NCBI RefSeq assembly: GCF_040797425.1
Contig: NZ_JBFNEH010000027.1
Span: 1-51,160 of the forward strand
DNA from: Symbiobacterium sp040797425
Lineage (GTDB): Bacteria > Bacillota > Sulfobacillia > Symbiobacteriales > Symbiobacteriaceae
Reading direction: 5' to 3'
Length of the DNA: 51,160 nucleotides
Shown: one piece after another, positions 41,032 to 50,292 of the stretch
How the letters are laid out: every line of letters starts with the position of its first letter
Numbering within the stretch: the stretch's first letter is position 1
Program-made: the position numbers and the translations under genes
The notes under the pieces: generated by a model
What the model saw: the letters and a program-made list of their open reading frames with translations, nothing else
Databases searched by the model: none
What the model was told of the DNA's origin: nothing

Positions 41032-41547
41032 ATGCTGCGCGGCGACGTGGACCGATTCTACCGGGCCCTGCGCCGGGAGTATCCCGACCCGCCGCCCGGG
41101 CCCGTCAAGCGGCTCGACCACGTGCGCGAGATCGCATCGTACTACGCCGGGCTGACCCAGGAGGAGCGCTACCTCATGCTCGCCTGGGCAAGAAAAGAGG
41201 AGAACGGCATCGGGATGATTCCCCTCGCGCTCTCCGCCATCCCCTTTTTCGGCCTCATCGTGAGCTCCCGGCTGCAGGAACTGCTCAGCCAGGTCCCCAT
41301 CTGGCAGATCTTCCTCTTCTGGCTGCTCTTCGCCTCGCTGGTTCTGCTCAGCTTCTACGTCCACCAGAGCCAGAAGGCCTACACGGCGTTGCACATTACC
41401 CTGCTGGAACAGCTCATCGAGCAGGAGAACAACCGCCGGCGCCTGGCGGCCGCCCAGCCTCAGCTGGCGATGCAGGCCACGCCGCCTGCCGAAGAGCCCC
41501 GCCTCATGCTGCCGCCGGAGCCGGGCATCACGTCGGAGCACCACTAG
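41032..41547 (+). CDS. Small membrane protein of unknown function
   Basis: 171 residues from ATG 41032 (MLRGDVDRFYRALRREYPD), preceded by GGGGGTGAG. Two membrane helices lie at about 60-77 (IGMIPLALSAIPFFGLIV) and 88-108 (IWQIFLFWLLFASLVLLSFYV). The N-terminal part is helical and charged and the C-terminal tail is Pro/Glu-rich. No family recognised. Its stop codon overlaps the convergent regulator's stop in CTAG. Confidence 0.65.
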   Translation: MLRGDVDRFYRALRREYPDPPPGPVKRLDHVREIASYYAGLTQEERYLMLAWARKEENGIGMIPLALSAIPFFGLIVSSRLQELLSQVPIWQIFLFWLLFASLVLLSFYVHQSQKAYTALHITLLEQLIEQENNRRRLAAAQPQLAMQATPPAEEPRLMLPPEPGITSEHH

Positions 41548-42446
41548 AAGGCCGGCAACTCCTCGCCGGACAGCACGCGCCGCTGCACCTCCACCACGGC
41601 CTCGGGCCGGATGCGGGCCCGCAGCAGCGCGGCCAGGGCCTGGTCGCTGCCCCGGGTGAGCAGAACCGCCTCCGTGTCACCTCCCGTGGGCCCGCTGCGG
41701 CGCCTGAGCGGCAGGATCTTCAGGCCGGGCGGGACCAGCGGCGCCCCGCCGTCCCACACCGTGGCGTCGATCGCACCCCGCAGGAGCAGCGACAGCGACT
41801 GGGCGTAGGAGATCTCCACCATCTCCACGGCTCTGCCCTGGCACTCCTCCAGGGTCAGCCGCATGTGGTCGTGGGAGGTGGGGTCGACGCCGACGCGCAT
41901 GCCGTCGGCGATGCCGTCGAACCCTTCCCGCACCAGCAACACGTGCTCGCCCACGCTGCTGCCCGGGCCGAAGGAGAAGACCAGCTGCAGGTCGCCCGCC
42001 CCGGACTCCGCCTCCCAGGCCATGCGGGAGGCCACGGCGAAGTCGCACCGGCCCGTGCGCAGAAGCTGGATGCGGCTCCGCCCTCCCCGCACCTGCGCCA
42101 GCACCAGGGGGATCTCCGCCTGGGCGAAAGCGCGGGTGAGGCCCGTGGCGAGGCCGATGAAATGGAGGGAGTAGGCCACCGGCATCACACCGATGACGGT
42201 GGCCAGGCCGGCGCGCGCCATCAGCCGGGCATAGTCGAGCTTCGTGATGAACGACCCCAGGCTGCCCCGGCGCTCCAGCTCCACAGCCCCCTCGTCGGTG
42301 AGGAGCTTCAGGGCCGCCTGCACGGTGCCGCGGCCCGTGCCGAACTCGGCGGCCAGCTCCCCGACCGACGCAAGGCGGTCGCCCACCCGGTGGGCCGCCA
42401 GTCGCCGGGCCAGCTCTTCCGCCACCGAACCGTACCGGTGAAGCAC
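41544..42446 (-). CDS. YhfZ-like transcriptional regulator
   Basis: About 300 residues from GTG 42446 with AGGAGGTG upstream; the much longer open frame upstream is antisense to the next gene and is not real. The N-terminal winged helix (VGDRLASVGELAAEFGTGRGTVQAALKLL) is GntR-like. The remainder resembles the periplasmic-binding-protein fold of YhfZ: VAYSLHFIGLATGLTRAF, LLRTGRCDFAVASRMAWE, RVGVDPTSHDHMRLT. It is divergent from the flavoenzyme-glpD pair and may control it through the palindrome at 42692-42709. Confidence 0.8.
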   Translation of the reverse strand: MLHRYGSVAEELARRLAAHRVGDRLASVGELAAEFGTGRGTVQAALKLLTDEGAVELERRGSLGSFITKLDYARLMARAGLATVIGVMPVAYSLHFIGLATGLTRAFAQAEIPLVLAQVRGGRSRIQLLRTGRCDFAVASRMAWEAESGAGDLQLVFSFGPGSSVGEHVLLVREGFDGIADGMRVGVDPTSHDHMRLTLEECQGRAVEMVEISYAQSLSLLLRGAIDATVWDGGAPLVPPGLKILPLRRRSGPTGGDTEAVLLTRGSDQALAALLRARIRPEAVVEVQRRVLSGEELPAF

Positions 42447-42794
42447 CGGCTCACCTCCTCCTCCACGGAGCGCCCCCTGTCTGCCGGGGAACCCTGGTCT
42501 ATCGAGGCACCGCGCCCGAGTCAACGCCCTTATTGTAACAGACCGCGACCGGACACGGTTCGCGCTGAATCCAGTCATACACGGTTGCATACCAAAGGAG
42601 GAACTCCTCCGCCAGGGGGCGAAACCTGCCAGCGAAATTGGGATCATGCGCCGGGACGCGCTCGTACCGTAGAGGTGGACTTGTGCCCAATCGTACAGCT
42701 TCCTGTACGCTTTCTCCCCCACCCTTCGCAACCGTCCGTGTCGCCCACACCGGCCACCGGGACCTGTCGTTGCAGAACGAAGAGAGGAAGTGGC
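42447..42794. other. Divergent promoter region between regulator and flavoenzyme
   Basis: It holds a palindrome CGTACAG-CTTC-CTGTACG (42692-42709), a GGAGG/CCTCC inverted repeat near 42596-42610, and promoter-like TTGTGC (42681-42686) 17 bp from TGTACG. A minus-strand frame of 83 codons (42750-42499) has no good start signal and less GC-biased third positions; I do not call it a gene. Confidence 0.45.
42692..42709. promoter_or_regulatory. 18-bp palindrome, candidate operator
   Basis: CGTACAG (42692-42698), CTTC, CTGTACG (42703-42709). It lies in the divergent promoter region of the YhfZ-like regulator and the flavoenzyme-glpD genes, about 85 bp before the latter. Confidence 0.45.
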
Positions 42795-44216
42795 GTGACG
42801 ATGGCTGATCCGCAGATCCTCGCCCGTGAACTCACCCACCTGCTGGGTGAAGGGCGCGTCTTCACGGACCCGGACGAGCTCGTCAAACGCACCGTCGACA
42901 CCTGGCCGCTGCGCCTGGTCCAGCGGGTGGTGGGTGCCGCGCCCGTCCTGCCGCGCCTGGTGCTCCGCCCCCGGTCCACGGCGGAGGTGTCGCGGGCCCT
43001 GGCGTACCTGAGCGAGCGGCGCATCCCGGTTGTTCCCTTCGGCGGCGGCTCCGGGGTGACCGGCGGGGCAATCCCCCCGGCCGACGCGGTCGTGCTCGAC
43101 GTCGGCGCGATGAACCAGATCCTCGCGCTGGATGCCGAGAACATGACCGTCACGGTTCAGCCCGGGGTCCTGCTGGGCGACCTCGAGGCCTGGGTGAACG
43201 AGCGGGGCTTCATCACCGGCCACTACCCCCAGTCGATCGACGTGGCCCAGGTGGGCGGGCTGGTCGCCACCTTCAGCGCCGGGCAGTTCTCCACCAAGTA
43301 CGGCAACATCGAGGACATGGTGGCGGGGCTCGAGGCCGTGCTGCCCTCCGGCGAGGTGGTGCGCATCCAGTACGTGCCCCGCCGGGCCGTCGGCCCCGAC
43401 CTCAGGCAGCTCTGGATCGGCTCCGAGGGCGCCTTCGGCGTGATCACCGAGGTCACGCTGAAGCTCTTCCCGAAGCCGGCGGAGCGCTGGATGCAGGCGT
43501 ATGCCGTCCCCTCGATGCGGGCCGGCCTGGCGATCATCCAGCGGTTCATGCAGGCCGGCTGGAAGCCCGCCGTAGTCCGCCTCATCGACTTCATCGAGGC
43601 CGCCCGGCTGCTGCAGGACACGATGCCGGGCGAGGAAGCCCTGCTGATCCTGCTTTCCGAGGGCCCTGCCGGCTACCCCGCCGTGGAGGGTACCGCCATC
43701 GACGCGATCGTGCGCGCCGGCGGCGGCCGCCCCATGGGGGAGCGGCCGGTGGAGCTCTGGCTGGAGCGGCGCAACGACGTGCACGAGTTCGATCAGTACA
43801 TCAACATGGGCGTCATCGTCGACACCATCGAGGTGGCCGCCCCCTGGACCCGCATCGCCGACATCTACGAAAAGGTAACCACCCGGCTGAAGGCAGAGGT
43901 CCCCGAACTGATCATCATCATGGGCCACTCCTCCCACAGCTACATCCAGGGCACCAACCTCTACTTCATCTTCGGCGCCCAGCCGCCGCGGGACCCCGCC
44001 GAGGTGGAGCGGGTGTACTGGTCGGTCTGGGAGCGGGTGATGGCCATCACCCGGGAATGCGGCGGAACGATCTGCCACCACCACGGCATCGGCAAGCTGC
44101 GGGCCCGCTGGGTGCCGGAGGAGCTGGGCAGCGCGTACCCGCTGCTCCAGCGGCTGAAGCGGGCGCTGGACCCCGAGGGCGTGATGAACCCCGGGACGCT
44201 GCTGCCGCTCGAATAG
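42795..44216 (+). CDS. FAD-linked oxidase similar to alkylglycerone-phosphate synthase
   Basis: About 473 residues from GTG 42795, 7 bases after AGAGAGG; ATG 42801 is the alternative. The PCMH-type FAD domain has PVVPFGGGSGVTGGAIP and PQSIDVAQVGGLVATFSAGQFSTKYGNIEDMV. The C-terminal part has MGHSSHSYIQG and CHHHGIGKLR, which match the catalytic histidine-rich segments of alkyldihydroxyacetonephosphate synthase (ether-lipid formation) better than glycolate or lactate oxidases. It precedes glpD, whose product is dihydroxyacetone phosphate. An actual ether-lipid role would need an acyl-DHAP source and is inference. Confidence 0.8.
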   Translation: MTMADPQILARELTHLLGEGRVFTDPDELVKRTVDTWPLRLVQRVVGAAPVLPRLVLRPRSTAEVSRALAYLSERRIPVVPFGGGSGVTGGAIPPADAVVLDVGAMNQILALDAENMTVTVQPGVLLGDLEAWVNERGFITGHYPQSIDVAQVGGLVATFSAGQFSTKYGNIEDMVAGLEAVLPSGEVVRIQYVPRRAVGPDLRQLWIGSEGAFGVITEVTLKLFPKPAERWMQAYAVPSMRAGLAIIQRFMQAGWKPAVVRLIDFIEAARLLQDTMPGEEALLILLSEGPAGYPAVEGTAIDAIVRAGGGRPMGERPVELWLERRNDVHEFDQYINMGVIVDTIEVAAPWTRIADIYEKVTTRLKAEVPELIIIMGHSSHSYIQGTNLYFIFGAQPPRDPAEVERVYWSVWERVMAITRECGGTICHHHGIGKLRARWVPEELGSAYPLLQRLKRALDPEGVMNPGTLLPLE

Positions 44217-44283
44217 ACGCGACGCGCACTTCCATCACTCCTGTTTCCTGACGGCTTCCTGCGCCCCCGAGGAGGGATGTGGC

Positions 44284-45951
44284 ATGACCGTGTATCCCTT
44301 CAGCGCCGCGGGCCGCACGGTGGCCCTGCAGCGCCTGGCCGAGGAGACGTTCGACCTGCTGGTCATCGGCGGCGGCATCACCGGTGCGGGAATCGCCCGC
44401 GACGCCGCCCTGCGCGGCCTCCGCGTGGCCCTGGTGGAGAAGGACGACTTCGGCCACGGCACCTCCAGCCGCTCCTCCAAACTCGTGCACGGCGGACTGC
44501 GCTACCTCCAGTACGGCGAGGTCAGGCTGGTGCGGGAATCGGCCCGTGAGCGGGCCGTGCTCCGGCGCATCGCCCCCCACTTGGTGCACCCGCTGCCCTT
44601 CATCTTCCCCCTGTTCCGGGGCGACAGCACGGCGTTCTACCGGGCCGGCCTCATCCTGTACGATCGCCTGGCCGGGGTGACGCCCGCGGAACAGCACCGC
44701 ATGCTCGATGCGGCCGCGGTCCGGGAGTGGGCGCCCGGGCTGCGGGACCCCCTCACGGGGGGCATCATCTACGGCGAGTACATCACCGACGACGCCCGCC
44801 TGACGATGGAGAACGCCCGCTCGGCCGCCGAGTTCGGCGCGGCCGTGGCGAACCATGTGCGCGTCACCGGCTTCCGGTTCGACCGCGAACGGGTGACGGG
44901 CGTCACGCTCACAGACGCCCTCTCGGGCGAGACCCTCGCCGCCTCGGCCCGGGTGGTGGTAAACGCCACTGGCCCGTGGGCCGAGCAGACGCTCTCCGCC
45001 GGCTCCCTGCAGGCGCCCAAGCACCTGCTGCTCAGCAAGGGCATCCACCTCCTCTTCCCCGCCCGGCGCCTCCCGCTGGCAGGGGCCGTCACCCTGCGGC
45101 TGCCTGACGGCACGATGGGCTTTGCCATCCCCCGCTGGGACTACGTCTACGTGGGCACCACGGACGTGCAGTACGCGGGCAGCCTCGACGCGCCGGACTC
45201 GGACCCGGCCGCCGTCCAGCACCTGCTGCACCTCGTCCAGGAGTGCTTCCCCGAGGCGGGTCTCACGGCCGGCGACGTGATCTCCACCTGGGCCGGCGTG
45301 CGCCCGCTCATCGCCCAGGAGGGGAAGGCGCCCCGCGACACCTCCCGCCACGACGAGGTCTGGCGCATCCGGCCGGGGCTCATCACCATCGCCGGAGGCA
45401 AGCTGACGACCTACCGACAGATGGCCAACCGTGTGATGGCGCACGTGGCCCGCGAGCTCGGCCGGAGCCTTGCCGACAGCCGGCAGACCGCCTCGGTGCC
45501 GCTGCCCGGGGCTGACCTCAACGGCGTCCGGTTCTCCGACTTCCGCGATCAGATGTTTGCGCGCTACGATGCGGCCGGGGTCCCGGCGCGGGCCACCGAC
45601 CGGATCGCCTGGCTCTACGGCAAGGGCATGGCGACCCTGCTGCAGTACGGCGCGGAGGACCCCGCCTGGCTCGAACCCCTGTCCCCGGAAACGCCGGCCC
45701 TGCGGGGCGAGGTGCGCCTCGCGGTGGAGCAGGAGATGGCGCTGACGCTGTCCGACTTCATGGACCGCCGGTCGGCCCTGCTCCTGTTCAGCGACGACCA
45801 GGGAGAGGCCGCCGCCGTCGAGGCTGCCCGGGTGATGGGCGACCTGCTGGGCTGGAGCGAGGAGCGGCGTGCGGCGGAGCTGGCCGCCTATCGGAAGGTC
45901 GTCCGGCGCCACCGGCTCAGCCGGGAACCGGCGGGTGTACACACGGCGTAG
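44284..45951 (+). CDS. glpD: Glycerol-3-phosphate dehydrogenase, FAD-dependent
   Basis: 555 residues, normal GlpD length. The FAD motif DLLVIGGGITGAGIARDAALRG is near residue 19, and GTSSRSSKLVHGGLRYL and YVGTTDVQY are family landmarks. It oxidises glycerol 3-phosphate to dihydroxyacetone phosphate at the membrane, passing electrons to quinone. It lies 67 bp after the flavoenzyme gene with GAGGAGGG before the ATG and probably shares its transcript. Confidence 0.95.
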   Translation: MTVYPFSAAGRTVALQRLAEETFDLLVIGGGITGAGIARDAALRGLRVALVEKDDFGHGTSSRSSKLVHGGLRYLQYGEVRLVRESARERAVLRRIAPHLVHPLPFIFPLFRGDSTAFYRAGLILYDRLAGVTPAEQHRMLDAAAVREWAPGLRDPLTGGIIYGEYITDDARLTMENARSAAEFGAAVANHVRVTGFRFDRERVTGVTLTDALSGETLAASARVVVNATGPWAEQTLSAGSLQAPKHLLLSKGIHLLFPARRLPLAGAVTLRLPDGTMGFAIPRWDYVYVGTTDVQYAGSLDAPDSDPAAVQHLLHLVQECFPEAGLTAGDVISTWAGVRPLIAQEGKAPRDTSRHDEVWRIRPGLITIAGGKLTTYRQMANRVMAHVARELGRSLADSRQTASVPLPGADLNGVRFSDFRDQMFARYDAAGVPARATDRIAWLYGKGMATLLQYGAEDPAWLEPLSPETPALRGEVRLAVEQEMALTLSDFMDRRSALLLFSDDQGEAAAVEAARVMGDLLGWSEERRAAELAAYRKVVRRHRLSREPAGVHTA

Positions 45952-46022
45952 CGGCAACGCCGGGGGCCCGCCGGCACAGCCGCGTGCAGGGAGTTGCCCG
46001 CTCTGCGCCGAACCCCCCTGAC

Positions 46023-46718
46023 ATGAAGCCACTCGAGCAACTGGCCAACGAGATCATCACATGCGAACGGTGCCCCCGCCTCCGCGCCTACTGCGCCGAG
46101 GTGGGGTGCACGCGCGTCCGCCGCTATCGCGACCAGGCGTACTGGGCCCGCCCCGTCCCCGGCTTCGGCGACCCCGACGCCCGCCTCTTCATCCTGGGGC
46201 TCGCGCCCGGGGCCCACGGCGCCAACCGCACGGGGCGCATGTTCACGGGCGACGACTCCGGCCGCTGGCTGTACGGCGCCCTCTTCGAGTCCGGGTTCGC
46301 CAATCAGCCCCATTCAGTGAGCCGCGACGACGGCTTGCAGCTGACGGGCGCCTACATCGCCAACGTCGTCCGCTGTGCCCCGCCCGAGAACAGGCCCACC
46401 GCCGCCGAGGTGGCCGCCTGCCTGCCGTACCTGGAGGCGGAACTGAGGCTGCTTCCCCAGGTGCAGGTGGTGCTGGTGCTGGGCCGGATCGCCTTCGACG
46501 CCTACGTACGCCTCCGGCGCGCCCAGGGATACGACCTGGGGCGGCCCACCTTCGCCCACGGCGCCGAGTACCACACGCCGGGCCTGCCCGTGCTGCTGTG
46601 CAGCTACCATCCGAGCCGGCAAAACACAAACACCGGGGTGTTGACCCCGGCGATGTGGAGCGCCATCTTTGAGCGGGCGCGGGCGCTGGTGGAGGATCCG
46701 ACTGCGACTGGGCGCTAA
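46023..46718 (+). CDS. Family 5 uracil-DNA glycosylase (UDGb)
   Basis: About 231 residues. Cysteines for the 4Fe-4S cluster are in CERCPRL, NVVRCAPPENR and AACLPYLE. The active-site motif FILGLAPGAHGANRTGRMFTGD lacks the Asp of family 4, and the second motif is SYHPSRQNTNTG; both fit family 5 (UDGb), found in thermophiles. It removes uracil and other deaminated bases from DNA. The start is uncertain: no clear ribosome binding site precedes ATG 46023, and GTG 45984 is in frame. Its stop overlaps the convergent ZIP gene. Confidence 0.9.
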   Translation: MKPLEQLANEIITCERCPRLRAYCAEVGCTRVRRYRDQAYWARPVPGFGDPDARLFILGLAPGAHGANRTGRMFTGDDSGRWLYGALFESGFANQPHSVSRDDGLQLTGAYIANVVRCAPPENRPTAAEVAACLPYLEAELRLLPQVQVVLVLGRIAFDAYVRLRRAQGYDLGRPTFAHGAEYHTPGLPVLLCSYHPSRQNTNTGVLTPAMWSAIFERARALVEDPTATGR

Positions 46719-47497
46719 CCGAGGGTAGTGTCCAGCAGCATCATGATCACGAAGCCCAGCAGGATCATGTACGTGGCCGTACGCTCGTTGCCCCGCTCGT
46801 GCGTCTCGGGAATGATCTCGTCGCTGATCACGAAGAGCATCGCACCCGCGGCGAAGGCCAGGGCCCACGGCAGGACCGGGTTGGCCAGCGTGACCGCGGC
46901 CACGCCCAGCAGCCCGCCCACGGGCTCCACCAGGCCGGTGAGGAGCGTGATCAGGAAGATCTGGCCCGACTTGTAGCGCTCGGCCAGGAGGGCCAGCGCC
47001 ACGGCCATGCCCTCGGGGATGTTCTGCAGGCCGATACCGGTGGCCAGGCTCAGGCCGCTGCCCAGGTCGCCGCTGCCCACGCCGACGCCCACGGCCAGGC
47101 CCTCGGGGAAGTTGTGGATGGTGATGGCGATGATAAAGAGCCAGATGCGCTGCAGCGACGAGGTAGCCGCGCCGCCTTCAGGACCCTTGATGAAGTGCTG
47201 GTGGGGCGAGTAGCGGTCCACCAGGTCGAGGAACAGCCCGCCGAGGAAGAGTCCGGCGCCGGCCACCAGCGCGCCGCGCAGGCCGCCGCCGGCCTTGTCG
47301 ACGGCCGGGATGATCAGACTGAACACAGTGGCGGCCAGCATGACGCCGGCGGCCATGCCCAGCAAACCGTCGTAGACACGGGACGATACCTTGCGGGCCA
47401 CAAGGGCCGGAATCGCCCCGAGGACCGTCGCCACACCCGCAACCAGACTGGCCAGAAAACCGAGCAGAATTGGATTCACGTTCAGTAATGCGTTCAT
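46715..47497 (-). CDS. ZIP family metal transporter
   Basis: About 260 residues from ATG 47497 (MNALLNVNPILLGFL), with GGGAGG 11 bases upstream; the frame continues to 47575 without a site. Around eight membrane helices, with the ZIP motif IAITIHNFPEGLAVGVGVGSG and the second IGLQNIPEGMAVALAL that carry metal-binding His, Asn and Glu. A His-bearing loop (SPHQHF) lies between helices. It should import zinc or other divalent metals. No regulator is adjacent. Confidence 0.92.
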   Translation of the reverse strand: MNALLNVNPILLGFLASLVAGVATVLGAIPALVARKVSSRVYDGLLGMAAGVMLAATVFSLIIPAVDKAGGGLRGALVAGAGLFLGGLFLDLVDRYSPHQHFIKGPEGGAATSSLQRIWLFIIAITIHNFPEGLAVGVGVGSGDLGSGLSLATGIGLQNIPEGMAVALALLAERYKSGQIFLITLLTGLVEPVGGLLGVAAVTLANPVLPWALAFAAGAMLFVISDEIIPETHERGNERTATYMILLGFVIMMLLDTTLG

Positions 47498-47676
47498 AGG
47501 TGTACGAACCTCCCGCGTGCATTTTATCATGGGACACACACTGGAGGAACCTCCCCGCCAGACATCCGGCAACATCCATCAGGGCCTCCGGGTGCTCGGT
47601 TTCATCGTCCAAACCGCGCCCATCTCCTATGTGCGCCGCCTACTTCCTGCCGGAGCCGTCCTGGTGGCCCTGCGGC

Positions 47677-47704
47677 ACCCCCTCCTTCCCCCGGGGCATA
47701 GGAT
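47677..47704 (+). promoter_or_regulatory. Sporulation sigma-type promoter candidate for the LysM-GH18 gene
   Basis: ACC, 17 bases, then CATAGGAT (47697-47704), the same -10-like octamer as before the SPOCS gene. The ATG is 21 bp downstream with GAGGGAG between. Confidence 0.45.
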
Positions 47705-47725
47705 GGACCCGAGGGAGTGAGGCAC

Positions 47726-49000
47726 ATGGAAATCGCCGTCGTAAGACCCGGTGAGACGCTCTGGCAGATCGCTCGCCGGTACGGCGTCACCGTTGAGCAA
47801 ATCGCCACCCTGAACGGGCTGCGTGACCCCAACCGGCTGGTCCCCGGTCTGGCCCTGTTCATCCCGGTGGAGCGCCGGCACGTGGTGCGGCCGGGGGAGA
47901 CCTTGTGGCGAATCGCACAGCAGTACGGAACGACTGTCGAGGCCATCGCCCGCGAGAACCTGATCACCAACGTGAACCTGATCTACCCCGGCCAGACCCT
48001 GGTCATCCCGAGGGGAGATCGGCCGGTGATTGAGGCGAACGCTTACCAGGCCAACCTGGCCACCGGCAACGTGTCGTACACCGCCGAGGCGGCGCCTTAC
48101 GTAACGTACATCAGCATGTTCAGCGCGGCCGTCACGGAGGACGGCGACGTGGTACCCCCGAACGCGCAGAGGTTCATCGACACGGCTCACCAGGGCGGAG
48201 CCGCCACGCTGCTCACCCTCACCAACTTTCGGGGATCGACCTTCAGTTCGGACCTTGCGTCGGCGTTTCTCAACAACCCTGCGGCCGTGCAGCGCGCCAT
48301 CGACGAGCTGGTGATCATCCTCCGGGTGCAGGGCTACGCCGGCCTCAACGTCGACTTCGAGTACGTCTACCCCAGCGACCGGGAGGCGTACAACAACTTC
48401 CTGCGCCGGCTGCAGCCGCGGCTGCACGCGGAGGGCTTCAGCCTCTCCACCGCGATCGCCCCCAAGATCTCGGCCAACCAGGCGGGGCTGCTCTACGAGG
48501 CCCACGACTACCCGGTGCACGGCGAGGTCTGCGACTTCGTCGTGATCATGACCTACGAGTGGGGGTACGTCACCGGTCCGCCCATGGCCATCGCGCCGCT
48601 GCGACAGGTGCGCCAGGTACTGGACTACGCCGTGAGCGCCATCCCCCGCAACAAGATCCTGATGGGCATTCCCACCTACGGCCGGGACTGGCGTCTCCCC
48701 TACCAGCGGGGCGTCACGCGGGCCGAAACCTTCTCCCCGGTCGCCGCCACCAACCGGGCGATCGACATGGGCGTGGCGATCCAGTTCGACCAGGACGCCC
48801 AGTCGCCGTTTTATCGATACTGGGATGCCCAAGGCCGCGAGCACATCGTCTGGTTCGAAGACCCACGGAGCCTGCAGGCCAAGTTCGACACCGTGAAGGA
48901 GTACGGCCTGCGCGGCGTCTCCTACTGGGTGCTCGGGAACCCGTTCCCACAGAACTTCCCGCTGCTTCGGGATAACTTCCGGGTCCGCCGTCTCCGCTGA
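47726..49000 (+). CDS. LysM-GH18 protein, spore cortex-lytic type (YaaH/SleL-like)
   Basis: 424 residues from ATG 47726 with GAGGGAG 8 bases upstream. Two LysM domains fill residues 1-97 (VVRPGETLWQIARRYGVT, then HVVRPGETLWRIAQQYGTT). A glycosyl hydrolase 18 barrel follows: YVTYISMFSAAVTEDG, YAGLNVDFEYV with the catalytic glutamate near residue 212, and VIMTYEWGY. This is the architecture of SleL/YaaH, which hydrolyses cortex peptidoglycan during germination. There is no signal peptide, as usual for SleL. A role in spore germination is inferred. Confidence 0.93.
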   Translation: MEIAVVRPGETLWQIARRYGVTVEQIATLNGLRDPNRLVPGLALFIPVERRHVVRPGETLWRIAQQYGTTVEAIARENLITNVNLIYPGQTLVIPRGDRPVIEANAYQANLATGNVSYTAEAAPYVTYISMFSAAVTEDGDVVPPNAQRFIDTAHQGGAATLLTLTNFRGSTFSSDLASAFLNNPAAVQRAIDELVIILRVQGYAGLNVDFEYVYPSDREAYNNFLRRLQPRLHAEGFSLSTAIAPKISANQAGLLYEAHDYPVHGEVCDFVVIMTYEWGYVTGPPMAIAPLRQVRQVLDYAVSAIPRNKILMGIPTYGRDWRLPYQRGVTRAETFSPVAATNRAIDMGVAIQFDQDAQSPFYRYWDAQGREHIVWFEDPRSLQAKFDTVKEYGLRGVSYWVLGNPFPQNFPLLRDNFRVRRLR

Positions 49001-49217
49001 ACGTGCCCCACCCCCCGGCGCCCCCCAGCACGGGCCGCCCGTCCGACGCTGAACCTTCTCCCGCAGGGCCCCACCCCCACCACGCGTGCCTCTCGCACGG
49101 ACCATCCCTCTCACGCCCCTCTTCCCCTCACCGGCAGCCCATCCCATCAACGGGCAGGACTGGTGGGGAGATGGATCGTAAAATAGGGGTAGTCCATGCG
49201 GAAGGGATGAGCTGTCG

Positions 49218-50225
49218 TTGCTATACCCACTGCGATTCTCCCCTGTGTTCAAGGAGCGGGTCTGGGGCGGACGCCGCCTGACCCGGTGGTTTCCGGACCT
49301 GCCTCCGGGCCCCGTGGGCGAAGCCTGGGTATTGAGCGATCACCCGCAGGGCCGCACACCCATCGCCAACGGTCCTCTGCGCGGCGAGACCATCCACAGC
49401 CTCCGCAGGCGCTTCGCCGAAGGAGGGCTCGGCTCGGGCGGAACGGGAGCGAAGTGGTCCGACGAGGCGCTGCTGGGAACCCGTGGCGTGAATCCCCGGA
49501 CGGGCGAGTTTCCACTGCTGTTCAAGCTGCTGGACGCGCAGGACGACCTGTCGATCCAGGTACATCCGAACGACGACTTCCCCGGGCTGCCCCCCGGTGA
49601 ACTGGGCAAGAGCGAGATGTGGGTGGTGCTGGACGCCGAACCCGGTGCGCGCATCGTCCACGGCCTGGCCGAGGGAGTCGGGCGCGGGGAACTCGCCGCG
49701 GCCATCCGGGAAGGCCGCACGATGGAGGCGATGCGCTCGGTCACCGTACATCCGGGCGACGTGTACTACGTGCCCGCAGGCACCGTCCACGCCCTGGGTG
49801 CGGGGCTGCTTGTGGCCGAAATCCAGCAGTCCTCGGACACCACCTACCGGCTGTACGACTATGACCGCCTGGGCCTCGACGGTCGGCCCAGGGAACTGCA
49901 CGTGGACCAGGCCCTCGCCTGCGCCAGCTACAACCCGCCACCCGCGCCGTCCCGCCTCGGGTCGGACGCACAAACCCGGTGGGAGACCCTCGTCTCTTCA
50001 CCGTACTTCATCACCGCCCACGGGCGGTGCAGCGGCGAGTGGATCCAGGAGACCGACCCCGGCACGTTCGAGGTGCTGATGATCCTGGAAGGCACTGGTA
50101 CCATCACCTGGTCGGCGGGGGCAAGCGAGCGGCTCGCCGCGGGGCAGACGTGGCTCGTCCCCGCGGCGCTGGGACGCTATCAGCTCGCGGGAGAGTTCAG
50201 CGCCCTCCGGATCCGGGTGCCGTAA
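49218..50225 (+). CDS. manA: Mannose-6-phosphate isomerase, class I
   Basis: 335 residues from a TTG at 49218 with GGAAGGGATGAG upstream. The zinc-binding motif is seen in LSIQVHPND (Q and H), with KSEMWVVLDAEPGA and TVHALGAGLLVAEIQQSSDTTYRLYDYDR as the other family stretches. It interconverts mannose 6-phosphate and fructose 6-phosphate. It could serve polysaccharide precursor synthesis or mannose use. A terminator follows at 50293. Confidence 0.93.
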   Translation: MLYPLRFSPVFKERVWGGRRLTRWFPDLPPGPVGEAWVLSDHPQGRTPIANGPLRGETIHSLRRRFAEGGLGSGGTGAKWSDEALLGTRGVNPRTGEFPLLFKLLDAQDDLSIQVHPNDDFPGLPPGELGKSEMWVVLDAEPGARIVHGLAEGVGRGELAAAIREGRTMEAMRSVTVHPGDVYYVPAGTVHALGAGLLVAEIQQSSDTTYRLYDYDRLGLDGRPRELHVDQALACASYNPPPAPSRLGSDAQTRWETLVSSPYFITAHGRCSGEWIQETDPGTFEVLMILEGTGTITWSAGASERLAAGQTWLVPAALGRYQLAGEFSALRIRVP

Positions 50226-50292
50226 GGCTCAAGACTGGCCAACAGACCACGACATACGGGCCCCTAGCCCAATCAGACTGGGTCTATGCGTA

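Noticed and set aside
42499..42750. Minus-strand gene of 83 codons between the regulator and the flavoenzyme
   Set aside because: No ribosome binding site at the GTG, weak third-position GC bias and no family; it also overlaps the likely divergent promoters.
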